From Tubiluchus corallicola (lineage: Eukaryota > Priapulida > Priapulimorpha > Priapulimorphida > Tubiluchidae): a DNA stretch of 64,000 nucleotides. A program made the position numbers and the translations under genes. The notes under the pieces were generated by a model. That model had not been told where the DNA came from. It saw only the letters and a list, made by a program, of their open reading frames with translations, and did no database searches. Where the stretch lies: the NCBI GenBank assembly GCA_030141605.1, contig JAQGDQ010000221.1, forward strand, positions 201,501 to 265,500. The letters are read 5' to 3'. Positions 25,836-38,800 of this stretch are shown here, piece by piece; positions within the stretch are counted from its first letter, which is position 1; every line of letters starts with the position of its first letter.

Positions 25836-26700
25836 AATGGGGTGTGGCAAGGTGATCTTCTCTCTCCCAGCCTCTCCCACATATTCAGATGATCTGCTGT
25901 GGTTGCTACTTTAGCAATGTTTACACTGGCTCAGTCAGCTACACTGACGATTTAACAATTTTAGCGCCTAGCGCAAAGGCATTGCAAAAGTTGCTCCTGA
26001 TTTGTGAAGAATATGCCAATGAGTGCGACATAAATTTTGTTAATATACAGGGCAATAAAATTACAAGTAAATGCATTAGATTTACACCATTTAAAGAAAA
26101 AAATTTAGCCATGTATAATGCTTTGCGGCACCCCTCTCACTTGGTCTGACGCGGTCGTCCATTTTGGTCATACTTTGTCCTTTGATCTCTCTGATGATAC
26201 TGACATTTTACGTAAAAGAGCAGATTTTGTGTACCGTGCAAACAGCATTATTTGTAACTTTGGTTTTGCAAAGAGCCAAATCAAAACAAAAATTTTCATG
26301 ACTTACTGTTACAGTTTCTATGAAGCCAAGCATGGCGTCTAGATAATTGTAATTTAAAATTCATCGACATTTCCTGAAATATTGCTGTGCGTAAGTTAAG
26401 GTGTCTCCCATATTGAGCGCACAGTTATATATTACCTTACATTCCCAATATTGTACATCCAAGTCAACAGTTTGTCAAGCGTTTTATTAAATACTATTTT
26501 AATTGTAAACAATGTAGTAACACAAATGTTAAGTTTGTGACACACTAAGCTTTGTTTACTGTTAAATCAGCAACGGGTTTTAATTTACGACATATATGTT
26601 GCACATTGAACTGTAGTAGTTATCACTCAGAAAATGGATGTAATTTTTTGGCAATGAGATCAGTGAGGAAAAAGGCTTTGAGGAAACCAACAGGTAATTG
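25836..26700 (+). pseudogene. Decayed non-LTR retrotransposon (reverse transcriptase 3' part)
   Basis: GVWQGDLLSPSL, then SYTDDLTILAPSAKALQKLL (Y-x-D-D catalytic block), KCIRFTPFK, VHFGHTLSFDLSDDTDI, TYCYSFYEA and LPYIPNIVHP follow the order of the C-terminal half of a non-LTR element's ORF2 protein, probably of the CR1/Jockey side. The frame shifts near 25880 and 26140, and stops are present. Confidence 0.75.
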
Positions 26701-26987
26701 TTAATATGGCTAGAGAATGCGTCGAAGGCTTAGAATGTAAAGATTTTGATGTTTTAAACATAGCATAGCTGCAATCAATTGTACATTACATTGTAACATG
26801 TTAATTTGCAAGAAACTGTACTGCTTATATATTTTATCAAAAATACTCGGCGCATTAACCCTTTTTACTATCTTTGCGTTGTTTTTTTAGTAATCATGTA
26901 AATAATCTTGACTGCTAACACTTTTATGAATTACTTATGTAAAGTATATTCGAAATAAAATGATGTTAACAATAATAAAACTTTCTG

Positions 26988-28250
26988 CAGGCAGAACAAC
27001 AAGGAAGAATAGAAACGTTCAAACAAGATTTCAAATATTTTACACTAACTGCAAATTTCAAAAATAAGCTCGATGAAGAAAAAGTTGTTTTCCTGATTAA
27101 CCTAGGTGGCGAAGAATTGGAGCAAATTTATAGAGGTTTTAGACGGACCCAGTCACAGACGCCATTCCTGACCAATCAATTATGAGTGTGGTAGCAAAAT
27201 TTGATGAATATTTCTGTGCAAAAAATGCTCTCAGTGCTAAAAAATTAGTAAGTGTACAGCAGCAACAAAGACGAAACAATTGACTCTTTCTTGACCCAAC
27301 TTGACTGGACTGCAATTTCGACAATGAAAAAGACAGCATTTTACACGATAGACTAATCTTCGGTTTTAATGACATCAGTCTTTGCTAAAAAAAAATTTCA
27401 AAAAGGAGTTGTTTTGATCGCGTTGTGAAGATTGCGGCACACAGCAAATGGCTGTCACACTTAGCAGCATGCCGTGACGATAACGAATTGTATATGCAGG
27501 CTACAGAAGACTAGACCAAACTAGGCAGATGATGCCATCTGTCATGAATCAGCTAAATATTCGCGAGAAATGTAGGGAACAACACTTTTCTTCTTTTTTT
27601 GTTAATGTGGAATTATTTGGCAAGCAGGCGGAGGATTTGGGTCTATTTTTAGCAGACGGAAAAAACCGCTTTTGAGTTAAATTTTTTACAGAGTTTGGTG
27701 ATATTTTGTATCTTTATGAGTTATAATAAAAGCATTTATAGTTCTCATTAATCCATGTGTCTGATGCATCTGTTTTGGCCTGGCTGCGTTTGTTGTTTGC
27801 AGATTGTCTGTTTTGTTTGAAACAAGCGCTTACCTGGATATCAGATGGGCGATGCCCATTTCCCCCCTCGCAAAGGTAAAGTTTTTTGTTACATTTAATC
27901 ATCAATGACCAATGGGAGAAGTGCTACTCGGAACGTAAAAGAAGGGCATTTTCTATACCATCTACATGCAGTGGTGACGGCATGAAGAAAAAACCCACAT
28001 CAGTGACTGAATCGTATTCGGTTAAACCAAGACTGAAACTGTGCAAGACGGCGACTTTTGTGGCAGAAAACATGTTTGGGATAAAGATCATTACCCAGCA
28101 TTCAGAAAAAAGTGTAAAAGTGTTTTGGCTTCAACCATTTCGCAAACAAGTGTAGATATAGACAGTGATGGGCTTTACTTTATGGACTTACTATTAACAA
28201 GCATTGGTGAACTATTAGATTATTTTTATTTCGTTAGCCAAAAGTAATTT
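26988..28250 (+). pseudogene. Decayed retrotransposon gag with zinc knuckle
   Basis: QQGRIETFKQDFKYFTLTAN and VFLINLGGEELEQIYRGF resemble the capsid region of Ty3/gypsy gag; VVAKFDEYFCAKNALSAKK, then FDNEKDSILHDRLIFGFND follow in shifted frames. At 28043-28130 a degenerate CCHC zinc knuckle reads FCGRKHVWDKDHYPAFRKKC. Several stops and shifts. It may belong with the pol remnant at 24.2 kb, although a different retroelement lies between them and gag now lies downstream of pol, so if related the element was rearranged. Confidence 0.7.
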
Positions 28251-29684
28251 TTGGGTACTGTTTGTAACATTTGAAGATATTTCCAACCTGTAAATTTTGA
28301 GTTGCGTAGCAATACATGTTTATTGAACTGGTACCCGGGTACAAATTAACTGCTGTCACTTGGTTTGAACTAATTTTATATTATCAACATTTATGAATAT
28401 TAAAGCTTTATCTTATCATAAAACTGCATAAAATTAGTTTCACGTTTTGTGTTCTAGGAATATGTTGAGTAAAAACTGAGTAGTATGACACACGCTACCA
28501 AACAATAAGAGCGCTGATTGCTCATACTTGATTGTGAGATCCGCCCCACATTACAGACAGAATGAGCCACGTAATAAAAATCAGACAATAACAATTAACA
28601 GCAAAGCCATACAACAGAATTGTAAATACTGTGCAAGAGTCAGACAGCAAATCGTCGGGTGAAATTGTAATGTAGTGACGCATGTAAAGCCATAACTCTT
28701 ATACGTAACAATACAGCAGTTTATTAATAACATATATTAATAATAGTGAAATAACTTGCCTAGTTTTAATATAACACACTGAATATCTTACACTAGCCAT
28801 ACATAAATCTATTAACCATACATTTCACAAAATAACGTAGATGCGGAAATGCATCTTAAAATAATCTTTGCTATGTACAGTAATACTTGATTTAATAAGG
28901 CCATGTTATTCAAATATGGTGTTTACTCTCCCAATTCGAATGATTTATTGTCTTGCAATAAATGATCCACAGACGTGAAACAGCAGATCTAGGTTTGCTT
29001 TGCTTGTAGAAAAGTTTAGAAGAGTGGCGGCTTGTGAATAGGTAATGTGGTACTGCAGCACCCCCTATTTTCACTCAACATTATCGACAATAATCAATAT
29101 AATAAGTTGTTTTTCTTTAATTCTTCCTTTACATCTGTATGGTCCCGAATATGTGAGGTTAATACTGTCTGTTTCACAGTCCAAGTAATGTGGTGTTTGG
29201 CTGTTGTGCGCATGCGGCCATGCGCTCATGTCTGAGATAAGACGTTGCACTTTAGGTAGAAAGAGTACTATCGCTCGTACAGTGTGTTGTCAGTTGTCAC
29301 GTGCTTAAAAACCGTGTACCGGCATATTTGTGAAACTGCGACAATTTAGACTATTCGTAAGCAAACAATATTTTTTGTTTAGGGTTTTATCAAGTTTATG
29401 TATAAATTTTCGTGTGATTGTTTGTTTAAAATTACAATTACAAATTATAACATTAAAATTACATTACGTTTGTTTCGCTTTTGTTACTCACTGATCGTTA
29501 TGAAGCACCAGTATGACTTGATATTAGCTAAATTGTAAACAGCTCTCTAGTGGTGTATGTATCCGTGCACCAAAAAAGCAATTTTAGACCACAATTATAG
29601 AAATCGCCAAGATTACATGAATTTTTTGAAAAGTGGAAAAATGCACCATGAAAAATATATCACGAGGGGCCTCACAAATTCCAT
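28251..29684. other. Spacer after the LRR-ARH gene
   Basis: AT-rich, no gene seen. A 40-base segment at about 28755-28798 (CTAGTTTTAATATAACACAC) recurs at about 30403-30445. The 3' UTR of the minus-strand LRR-ARH gene must lie in the upper part. Confidence 0.6.
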
Positions 29685-29877
29685 TCAAGGAATTGCCATC
29701 ATGTCTAACAGGAAATTTATTTTCTGGTTTAGCCACTGTCTCTGCTTTGTCCGAAGTCCGGTTATCAAGGTTGGCGGCAACTGCGAATACCCGTTAATGC
29801 AGCCGAGGAGAGCTCCGGCGATAGCTGCATTTGTGTTAGCATCTCCACCTCTCATGATGACATCAACAACTGTTGAT
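29685..29877 (-). CDS. LRR-ARH exon 10 (second metal-binding motif and C-terminus)
   Basis: Residues 563 (split) to 626 and a TGA stop. GGDANTNAAIAGALLGC matches the family's second metal motif with Asn577 in place of the second Asp; GYSQLPPTLITGL and the final helix LNQKINFLLD follow as expected. Confidence 0.92.
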
Positions 29878-32800
29878 CTATAGCAAATGTATGTGCAATT
29901 ATTCCCTAATCAAACTAACAAGCATTTAATGTCAAATTATATAGCTCAAGGATATAAAGTTTTACCGTCCAGGGATTAAAAATCGTCCTAAATAGAACAC
30001 ATGTAGCACAATTAGTGATCTGTGATTATGGAAATCTGCAAGTCAAATGATGTACAACGAATTTAAAGCAAAACCGGACCCAATCTTAAACTCTCGGTCA
30101 AAACAATCTACTCTTTAAAATATTGAAAGGAAGCATCCTATTTTTTTTAAAACTGACTTACGTGAAAGAGGTATTACCACACAAACTTAATTTCGCATTT
30201 GCGCCACTAGTTCCTCGCTGTTACATGCATTTCACTATTCGCTAGTTAGATGGGCATTAACGCCTGTATTTTGGAAAAGCACTGCACAAAAAAGAGGTGC
30301 TGTAGCTCTCAGTTCAGATGCATTAGTTTGTGACAAATTGCACACGTTTGACAGCTTATGTGTGAGCACAGTGGTGAAATTGAAATTGAATTTTTATCTA
30401 AAAACTTGCCTAGTTTTAGTACAACACACTGAATATCTTACAGCAGCACCGCACTTCAATTTTCGCTTTTGCAAACACGTGCAACACACTCGTTGAATAT
30501 TTTTGCTGTTGAAAATTATGTTAGTTTGTGATGTCGTCAATAGTTGGGCAATAGTTAACAAAAAACAGCTTTAATACTAAAAGACAGATGCACAGCATAT
30601 TGCCTTAAATGCTAAACGTATGACGTATTCCAGCAATATAGCTTACCTAAAATCTTTTCTATTTCGCAGTGCAATCACTCCGACAGATAATGGTTTCAGG
30701 ACGAATGAAAGTTTGCTTGGTTCAAGAATGTTCACGCTAAAATCGGAAAAATTTGTTTAGCTTTCTCAGGAAAATCTGTGGCTCTGTGTTGCACAAAATC
30801 ATGGGCTTTTTGTTCATTAATTAATTTCATCTGACAGGAACAAAATTGCTAAAAAATTTAACAAATTACACTCTAACCTCGTTATAATGCCAGATCTGGA
30901 ATACCACTAAATATGGTGCACTATATCAAAGCCATTCCAGTCCGTAACCTCTATTTTGTTTCCTAGTTCATTTTAATATGTCATAAATAATATAATATTG
31001 TCATACCTACAACATCACATGGGTTATACAGTAAATTTTTGCTGCATTAACAAAATCAATGCAGCTGTATAATGCTGTCTCCTGATAAGGGAAATGTGCA
31101 GGCACGCAGCCCACCCATGCTCCCAATGCAACATTACGTTGTACTTTATCTTGGATGATATTATAATGGGGTAAATTTATTATGTAATATGGACTTTCGG
31201 CACAGCAGATACATTGGCGGACAGAGGCTATTTTACATGTAGAGGTCATAATTGCTGTTTTACCTTAGAAATAACATTAGGAGTTAATTGATATGTACGT
31301 AATGGATAGTACGAAACACGCTCAATACGAAAATATATCTGGGTCCCATGAAAATCGTAAAATCGGGATTCGACTGCACGTTCGAAAAATATTTTTACAT
31401 TGTGTAACCAGTTCAATTTTATCACATTTGGTACAACAATGTCCAATCTAAATTGGAAAAATTTTGATAACGACAAAAATTTTAAACAAAGATGGTACAA
31501 CTTCGAGCAATCTTTGAGTACAGTAGTAACAAAATTGTAACAACTGTTGTATAGTAAGTGAGCAAAACAAACCTGTCAAAACTCTTCAAGTTCATATAAT
31601 GTTCAAATTCCTTCTTTTGCTTGAAGTGGGTCAAAAGGTCAATTCCTCGGTGTTTAATGGAAGACAAGAACTGTTCCACTGAGGAAGCACTCGACATGTC
31701 GTGGTCACCCTGTAGCAGCACAGCAACCATCATGGCGACACAAGTAGCTGCAGCAACGCACCGGGGATCAGCGTGGGTGGACTTGCAGATTCGGGCGGCA
31801 TTTTCCGAAATTTCGTCAAGGTTGTGAAAATGAGGAATTCCTACAGAAGCAACTCACTTGGTCACAAAATAAAGATAGAAGAAAATTAAAATTATTGCAC
31901 TATATTAGAGTTAAAGTATTAATCAAATTTTGATAAAGAGTTAATTTGATTACATTAAAACTTTAACATGCTAACATGACAATGTCAATGTCACGTACCA
32001 ATGCCACAGCATTATGTAATTATTTTATTTAAATGCATATAAAAGTGGTAACTTTAATGGAAAAATCGTCCTGTATGCCTATGCGCATAGAAAAGAGTTA
32101 CTCTGGTGCAGTATCGCAAATCAAACTCAGGCTGATTCTTAGAAAATATTCGCTTATCTTTATCCCATCATGTCAAAAAAGGAAAGTCTGGCTCGGGGAC
32201 GCAAAAAACGTGTACAATTTGTGGCTTCACCCATGTAACAAATGATCAAAATGTTAAAAGGGCAGGGCGCCAGAAGTTTTTTTGGCCCCGGTTGCCACAA
32301 GCACTAGCTGTGCCACTCATAATACCTTGCTACCATTACTCTTATTTTTGTGCCCCTAGCAGAAAGTCATATTACACCACGCATTCAACCATTTGCTTAC
32401 CTAGTATCAATGATCTCACTAAAGCTGCATTGTCACATAAATCAAAGTTATCATCAGCAACAGGTATATCTATGCCAGAAGCACAACCATTGCCAAACGG
32501 TCTAGCATTGATAACTTGCTCAGCTACTAAGTGGGGCTTCTGTAAAAAATCTTCATTTTCCAGAACCTGTAATGAGAAAAATTGAAGAGAAATAGATGCG
32601 GTCAAGTGAGGGCAGTACACGATTCATTATCTACCTTTGGCAGGGCAGTTACAGTTTGGTCAATATTATGTGGCTAGTACTAGTAAGGAACTAATAGTTT
32701 AGTTTACCTGCAAACTCAAAACAGTAAAACAGGTAACTCTAGATACCAGCATGTAAGTTTAAACTGTGACGCAGAAGTAAAAGACTCCACCGAAATTGAT

Positions 32801-35800
32801 TAGCATTGACTGTGGGGCAACGCTGAAATTGCGTATCACCTGACGAAAATCGTGTAGCATTTTGTAATGTGACCAGGAATGTTACCGAAACGAAAATTTT
32901 CGATTTGCCGATAATTCAGTGTTTCGATTTGCCGATAACTGCACTTTCGGATGAGTTTCATTTTCATTGAAAATTATTACGTTTCGTGGCCAAAATAATC
33001 GGTAGCATTTTTTCGAGGTTTTAGTTGTATTTATCCAGCTTGTATCCAGCTCAAAAAATGTTGGCTAAAATAGTTCAAATAAAGCATAAATATAGTTTAC
33101 TTAACTTTTTGTACCATTTGTAGCATGCTTTTTATGGGCTTTCTAGTTAAGATTTTTTGCCTAGCTACTTCACCAAGTGTGTATCAAAGCAAATATAAGC
33201 AAACAAGCAAAAGCAAAATATTTCATTTATTTCAGAATTTTTTTAGTTTTGATAGTTAGTTTTGCAAAAATTATTTCAGTTCGGTTTTGTTTCGATATCG
33301 GTTTCCTGTGTTTCAACAATTTTGGATTCGGTTTGTAATTCAGTTTCGGTAACATCCCCGAACGCGACACCGGAAAAATTCAGCTCTCATAAGGTAAACA
33401 ACTGCACATGAATTTACTTCCGTGAAAATTTCGTCATTTGTCCGTTCAACGAGTTATTCATGAAAATAACTTAAAGAAGTAGGCAAATAATAGACTCCCA
33501 AATTAAGAGAGCTAAGATCCATCTACCACTGAAATTATGGCAGCTTGTGCACATCCAGATTCGTTGAAACTTGAAATCTTTTTTTAATAAATGCCAGCCT
33601 GGAAAAAACACTGCACCACGTGTGAATGCCACCATGCGCAGTCGCGCACACCTATATCCATCAATTTTTCATGCTTATCATTATAAAACTCATAATTAAA
33701 TGTAAAACTACCAGTAGTTTATTTATTTTACAATCATCTTTGTTGCAAATAGAATTCAATATAAACTTGCGCACAATTTAATAGTCTTTACAAGAGCAAA
33801 ATTCATTTTAATTATTGAGTTCACAGCAGAAGGTCACAGATACTGAGATACATCAATACTAACAATGCATTAATTTTGAACAGACATTGTGACGAACCTA
33901 GTATGGCTGTCTATGGATCGAAAAACTGGTTAAATTCTTTATTTTTTAAGGTGTTTATGCAATTTATTTTCGTATTCTGCCTTTATGGCCTAACACTCAC
34001 ATTAATTTTCTGATACCACACCTGCACCAATTCCAGTCTGGTATAATGGATATTTTTACTCATTGTGTGCAAGCATGCTAGAGTGAAATATTTACATCAC
34101 TACATCGTCCTGCAAAATCGGGCAGGGAAGATTCAGTGTTGCAACAAAATATGGAAATCAATTTCATTACTTTGGAGCAAGAAGGTATTACTTTTCAAAT
34201 GTTTCATAAATCAAGTTAAACAACTTACCTTAGTAACAGTATTGCTGAAAACAATGCCCTCTGTATCGCCCAGCTCCGGATACCCATGCAAGCTCCAGTC
34301 ATGTAAGCGTTGAGCAAAATCCAGTTCATCCACAACACCGCCCCATTGTATCACAGAATCCAGAACCAGCATCTATTGAAATTTTGCATCAAGAAGTTTT
34401 GCACTTAATACTTTCAACATAAGTAAACTTGCCTTTTGTTTAAGCAATAGCCACAACCTTTTCATTTTATTTAACAGTCAAATACTGGGTCACGTGACAA
34501 ATTCTTTTGCTACTGCAAAGACAGCAAGTTCTGCAAGCAAGAGGTATGTCAGTGCATCAGTGAGCTAAAACAAACCGTAACTGCCACGTGATGTCATCCA
34601 CATTGTTCTTACACCATCTTGCATTTATAAAACACAGAGCTTTCAGAGTTCTACATTTTTCTGTAACCTTCGATTATGATCTTACATGGAACTTCTTCAA
34701 AGAAATCAATGGTTAACCTATCCAAAACGTGCATCCTAACTATTTGCCAACTACAGGGAAAAAAATAAACACACTTTCATCTGGACATGCATATAAATTA
34801 TCAGGAAATCTATATACAGTACGTCCTTGTTTAACGACTCCCTGTTTAGTGATGCTTCGTTTTAACAAAGCTGAACGTTTAATAACTTTTTCACTTAATG
34901 GCATGCGTTTTGTTTTAACGGTGATTTTTCTACTTTGCTTGAAGCCAATTTTTATTTTATCTGCAACTTTTTTACCTAATTTGATCCATTAAAACAGTAC
35001 AGATTGCATTATTCTGTTCTAAAAATGCATTAGTAACGTAAACAGTGCAATTATTATACAAGTATATGTTTTTGATGCCCGACTGACAACTAAATGCAAG
35101 AGGTTTGTCTCAATGGAATCCTGGGAGCAAACTTTACGCAAGGAATTTTACCGCCAACCTGTAAGCATCTAGATAAAATTCTCAAGGTTGCCTAGGGCTT
35201 GGGTTTGACTCTGAGGTTTTATGTTTACCGCTGCCTAGGCTTAAACGTTAAAGATAGAGAAACCGCTGGCTAGGTAAGTAAGATATGAGGATGGTTTCAA
35301 GCAAGAAGAAAGAGATTAATCAGTAGAAACATGAGTAAAACTTATAAAACGTTTAATTTATTTGATTTAACCAACTTTGATTTCTACCTCAAGAATGTAT
35401 CTCAATTCTTTTACATTACTTTCTATGGAAGTCTTGGCCTCGTTTAACGACATTTTGTCAGAACACATTAATGTTGTTAAGCGAGGACTTGCTGTATCGT
35501 AAACTTTGAGGACATATGAAAAATTATATATCATACACTTTCAAGTTTATGGTCCTATTCAGTTCACATAAACCTCTAAACAGGCAAAGGTGTCTCAGCC
35601 ACACTCATGTGAATAGCCAGGATCGGCATGACTCACAAAATCATGCATAAATACAGTAGGTGCCCCTTAATAGACTCTTTTTGGAACCGAATTGTTTTGA
35701 CCCAATTAACCAACTGAATCTATTAACTGATGGGTGTAGCATTATTGGCATACAAGAATGGATCATCAACTTACTATGCACTGCACAGATTCTTAATGAA

Positions 35801-38800
35801 TTTTAGAAGTGAAGTAATGCCTAAATTCCTTTGCGCAGTTAAAAATAAAAAAATATTTTAAAATATTAATTTATATAAGTGAATTAGCAATTAATTACAA
35901 AAGTATCCTTTTCTAAATCACACAAGTCTTTAATTTATATAAGTGAATTAGCAATTAATTACAAAAGTATACTTTTCTAAATCACACAAGTCTGTTTATT
36001 TGCAAAAATTACAAAACATTCCTTTAAAGTCGGCTGCTTCATTTTGTCACGAAGAAGTTGGCTCAAAAGTTCTCATAATTATAAACCCATGTTGAAAATC
36101 TGTTGCCGTGTGATGCACGTATTCTCGTAAAACATTTAGCGCTTGGCGTGCTTGAGCTGCAGTTTTTCAAACTTCTTAACTCTTTGCTCTTATTTGCTGT
36201 ATCATGTTTACTCTTGTAAGTCACAAGTAATACTGGCTGATTACTGTGACCACATCTTTGATTGTTAGCTGATTAAGCGTGAAAGTGTGATTTGCAATGA
36301 GAACTTCAAAACGAAACATCTAGACAAATGATTGAAGTTTAGCTTCCAGAAATTCTTGTTAATTGCAGTTGACGAGCAGGTAACACAAACTAAGCAAAAC
36401 CGCTACCTTAGCGTATTAGTGCATGATAAACGTACCTGCTAACAAACAAAACGGTACTCAAGATGATTGCTTCTACCTATATTATAGCACACAAAAGCGA
36501 AGTAAAGAACTCATAAGTAGGAAAGGCTCTTTGAGCACAAACAAATGTCTTATTTTAAGTAGGTTAGAGAAAAAATATTGAGTCAATTATGTGGAGTTAA
36601 TCGAGTCAATAACCGACAGCTTTTATATACATTTGAATAGAAGCGGGCCATTCCAGGCATTTTTGAGTCAATTAAGTGACTGAGTCTATTAACCGTAAGT
36701 CTATAAAGTGGCACCTACTGTCGTAAGATTTAAGTATTACCAGGTTACCATCTGATCAAAATCTGTTGTCCAATCTCCTTTCTTCCACTTCACACGATGC
36801 TGATCTCTGACAATGTCACTGTAAGTTAAGCAGCTGGGATCATAATGAAAATTACACTCATCGGGGGACATGAATTCAGTAGCCATCCCAAGTGCATCTC
36901 CAATTGCTGCTCCATAAATCATGCCTAGATGAACAGTAAAGTAGATTACTAGTGTTTCCATTGGGTACCTAAGTAATTACACACTTTATTTATGTTCCAG
37001 CAATGAAAATGCTGACATTATTATAATATTAAATATTGTAATAGGACATCTATTGTTAGAGAATTTAAAATTTAAATGTCAACTTCTGCTGTGCGCTTTT
37101 ACAGTAGGTACCTACTAGCAAAGTAATAAGTCTTAACTGCAGCGTTGGCAGTGCGCCAGGCCAAAAGCCATTGGAGAGATGGCAGATCAAACCATTTCTG
37201 TCGTAGGACTTACAAAAAACAAAACTATGATTTCTTTACTAAGAGGGTAATTATCTCAATAAAATTGTTTATTAATCTTTAAAAACCCATTTCAGACGAC
37301 TAATAAAGTTTTGAAAAGATGGATTGTTAGGTTTAACAGCACACAGAATAATATAGATTATTTTATTCTCCTGATCGCTACCCTGTATTAATAGTGCTTG
37401 GTGTTGGTACTTAGTAGGGTGACGTAGATGAATCATTGATAAAGGCTGCAATTAAGTAACTGAAAAGTCTGGCCAGATAAAAACTTAGTCACACGCCTTG
37501 TGGGGGAAAAACAATAACATTCACAACTCACACCTCGTGTATTCTGGCTCTTACAGGTCTAATAAGTGAATGTTTGTACAGTTAGTCAAAATGCACCAGT
37601 GATTGTTTCTATTTGTAAATATAACTGATTACAGTTTCTTCACTCCCACTGAATCTTAACAATCGGGTATCTGACGGGTATAAGCAACAGGGTAACCGGG
37701 TCTGATTTTTTCTTCAAATTACTAAGAAAACATGATTTTTAACACATACACAAGTAGTAATGATATTAGCACATGCCAGGCACACTTTATGAACTAGACT
37801 ATTGAAAATAAGCAGTGGTGCTGTCCTCTATTGGCCAAAAAGTTATCATATATGCTCCAAAATGCCTAACAGTAGTTCCTACCAGGGGCATAAATGTCCC
37901 TTGGGGGTATGAGACAGCTAAATGAAAGTTGTGTCATGTAACATGTCAGAATGTTCTTGTTTGCCGCACAGCATACATGTACGGAGTGGTGTGAGGAAAG
38001 AGTATGATACAAGGTTTAAATCCCTAAACATCATGCTTCTCTGTATTTTTAAAAGTCATTGTCTTTCCAAAAAATAGCATTTTTTGGGTAATCCACTGCA
38101 CACTGACTGCCTGTCGTTATAACGGGGTTAATTTATTATGTAATATAAGACATTTGGCACGGCAAATGCATTGGTGGATTGCGGTAGACGAGGTTGGCAG
38201 TTTTCGGAAAAGCCAGCATCAACGAGGCGGCCATTGAGGCTACTTCACAGTTCAACTGCAAGTTTGTCTTCTGATTTTTTTTCTTACATTTTGTTCTTGA
38301 AGTCGGTGTTTTGTTTATCAGTTTTGCTTGTATAATCAAATGACGCTTGTATAGTTAAATCATAGTAGTAAAAAATTTTCTCTTGAAATTCATATTACTA
38401 AAAATGTTAAGGGATAAGTGGCAGATCACTGAATTTCGAAAAGGTACTAGGCTACTAAAAGGTTAGGAACCACTGGCCTATAGCCAAAAAGTTGGAAAAA
38501 CTTGTAAGAAGGACTATTACTGTTATCACTAAATGTACACTGTAGTCTGCTGTATTGAGACTTTTGTTATCTACCCAATACTTGCAAGATGCTTTGAATT
38601 ATACCACACAAAATAAAACTAATTTTCAAAGGGTGTGACAAAGATGGTGTTTGTGGCAGCAGTGGAAATTATGGGGGGTGGGCAGAGTTGTCAACAGCAG
38701 TGGTAACAATGATACTTGTGTCAATTAGGGGTGAGCATCGAACGTTGGAATTAGATTCGAACGAGTTTATTTCATTCGAATTCGATTCAAACCTAAAATT

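Noticed and set aside
31007-31249. 80-codon minus-strand frame in the intron between LRR-ARH exons 8 and 9
   Set aside because: Part of its DNA (GGTAAATTTATTATGTAATAT) resembles sequence near 38130-38160, so it is repeat-derived; it does not fit the exon phases and the true exon was found at 30647-30736.
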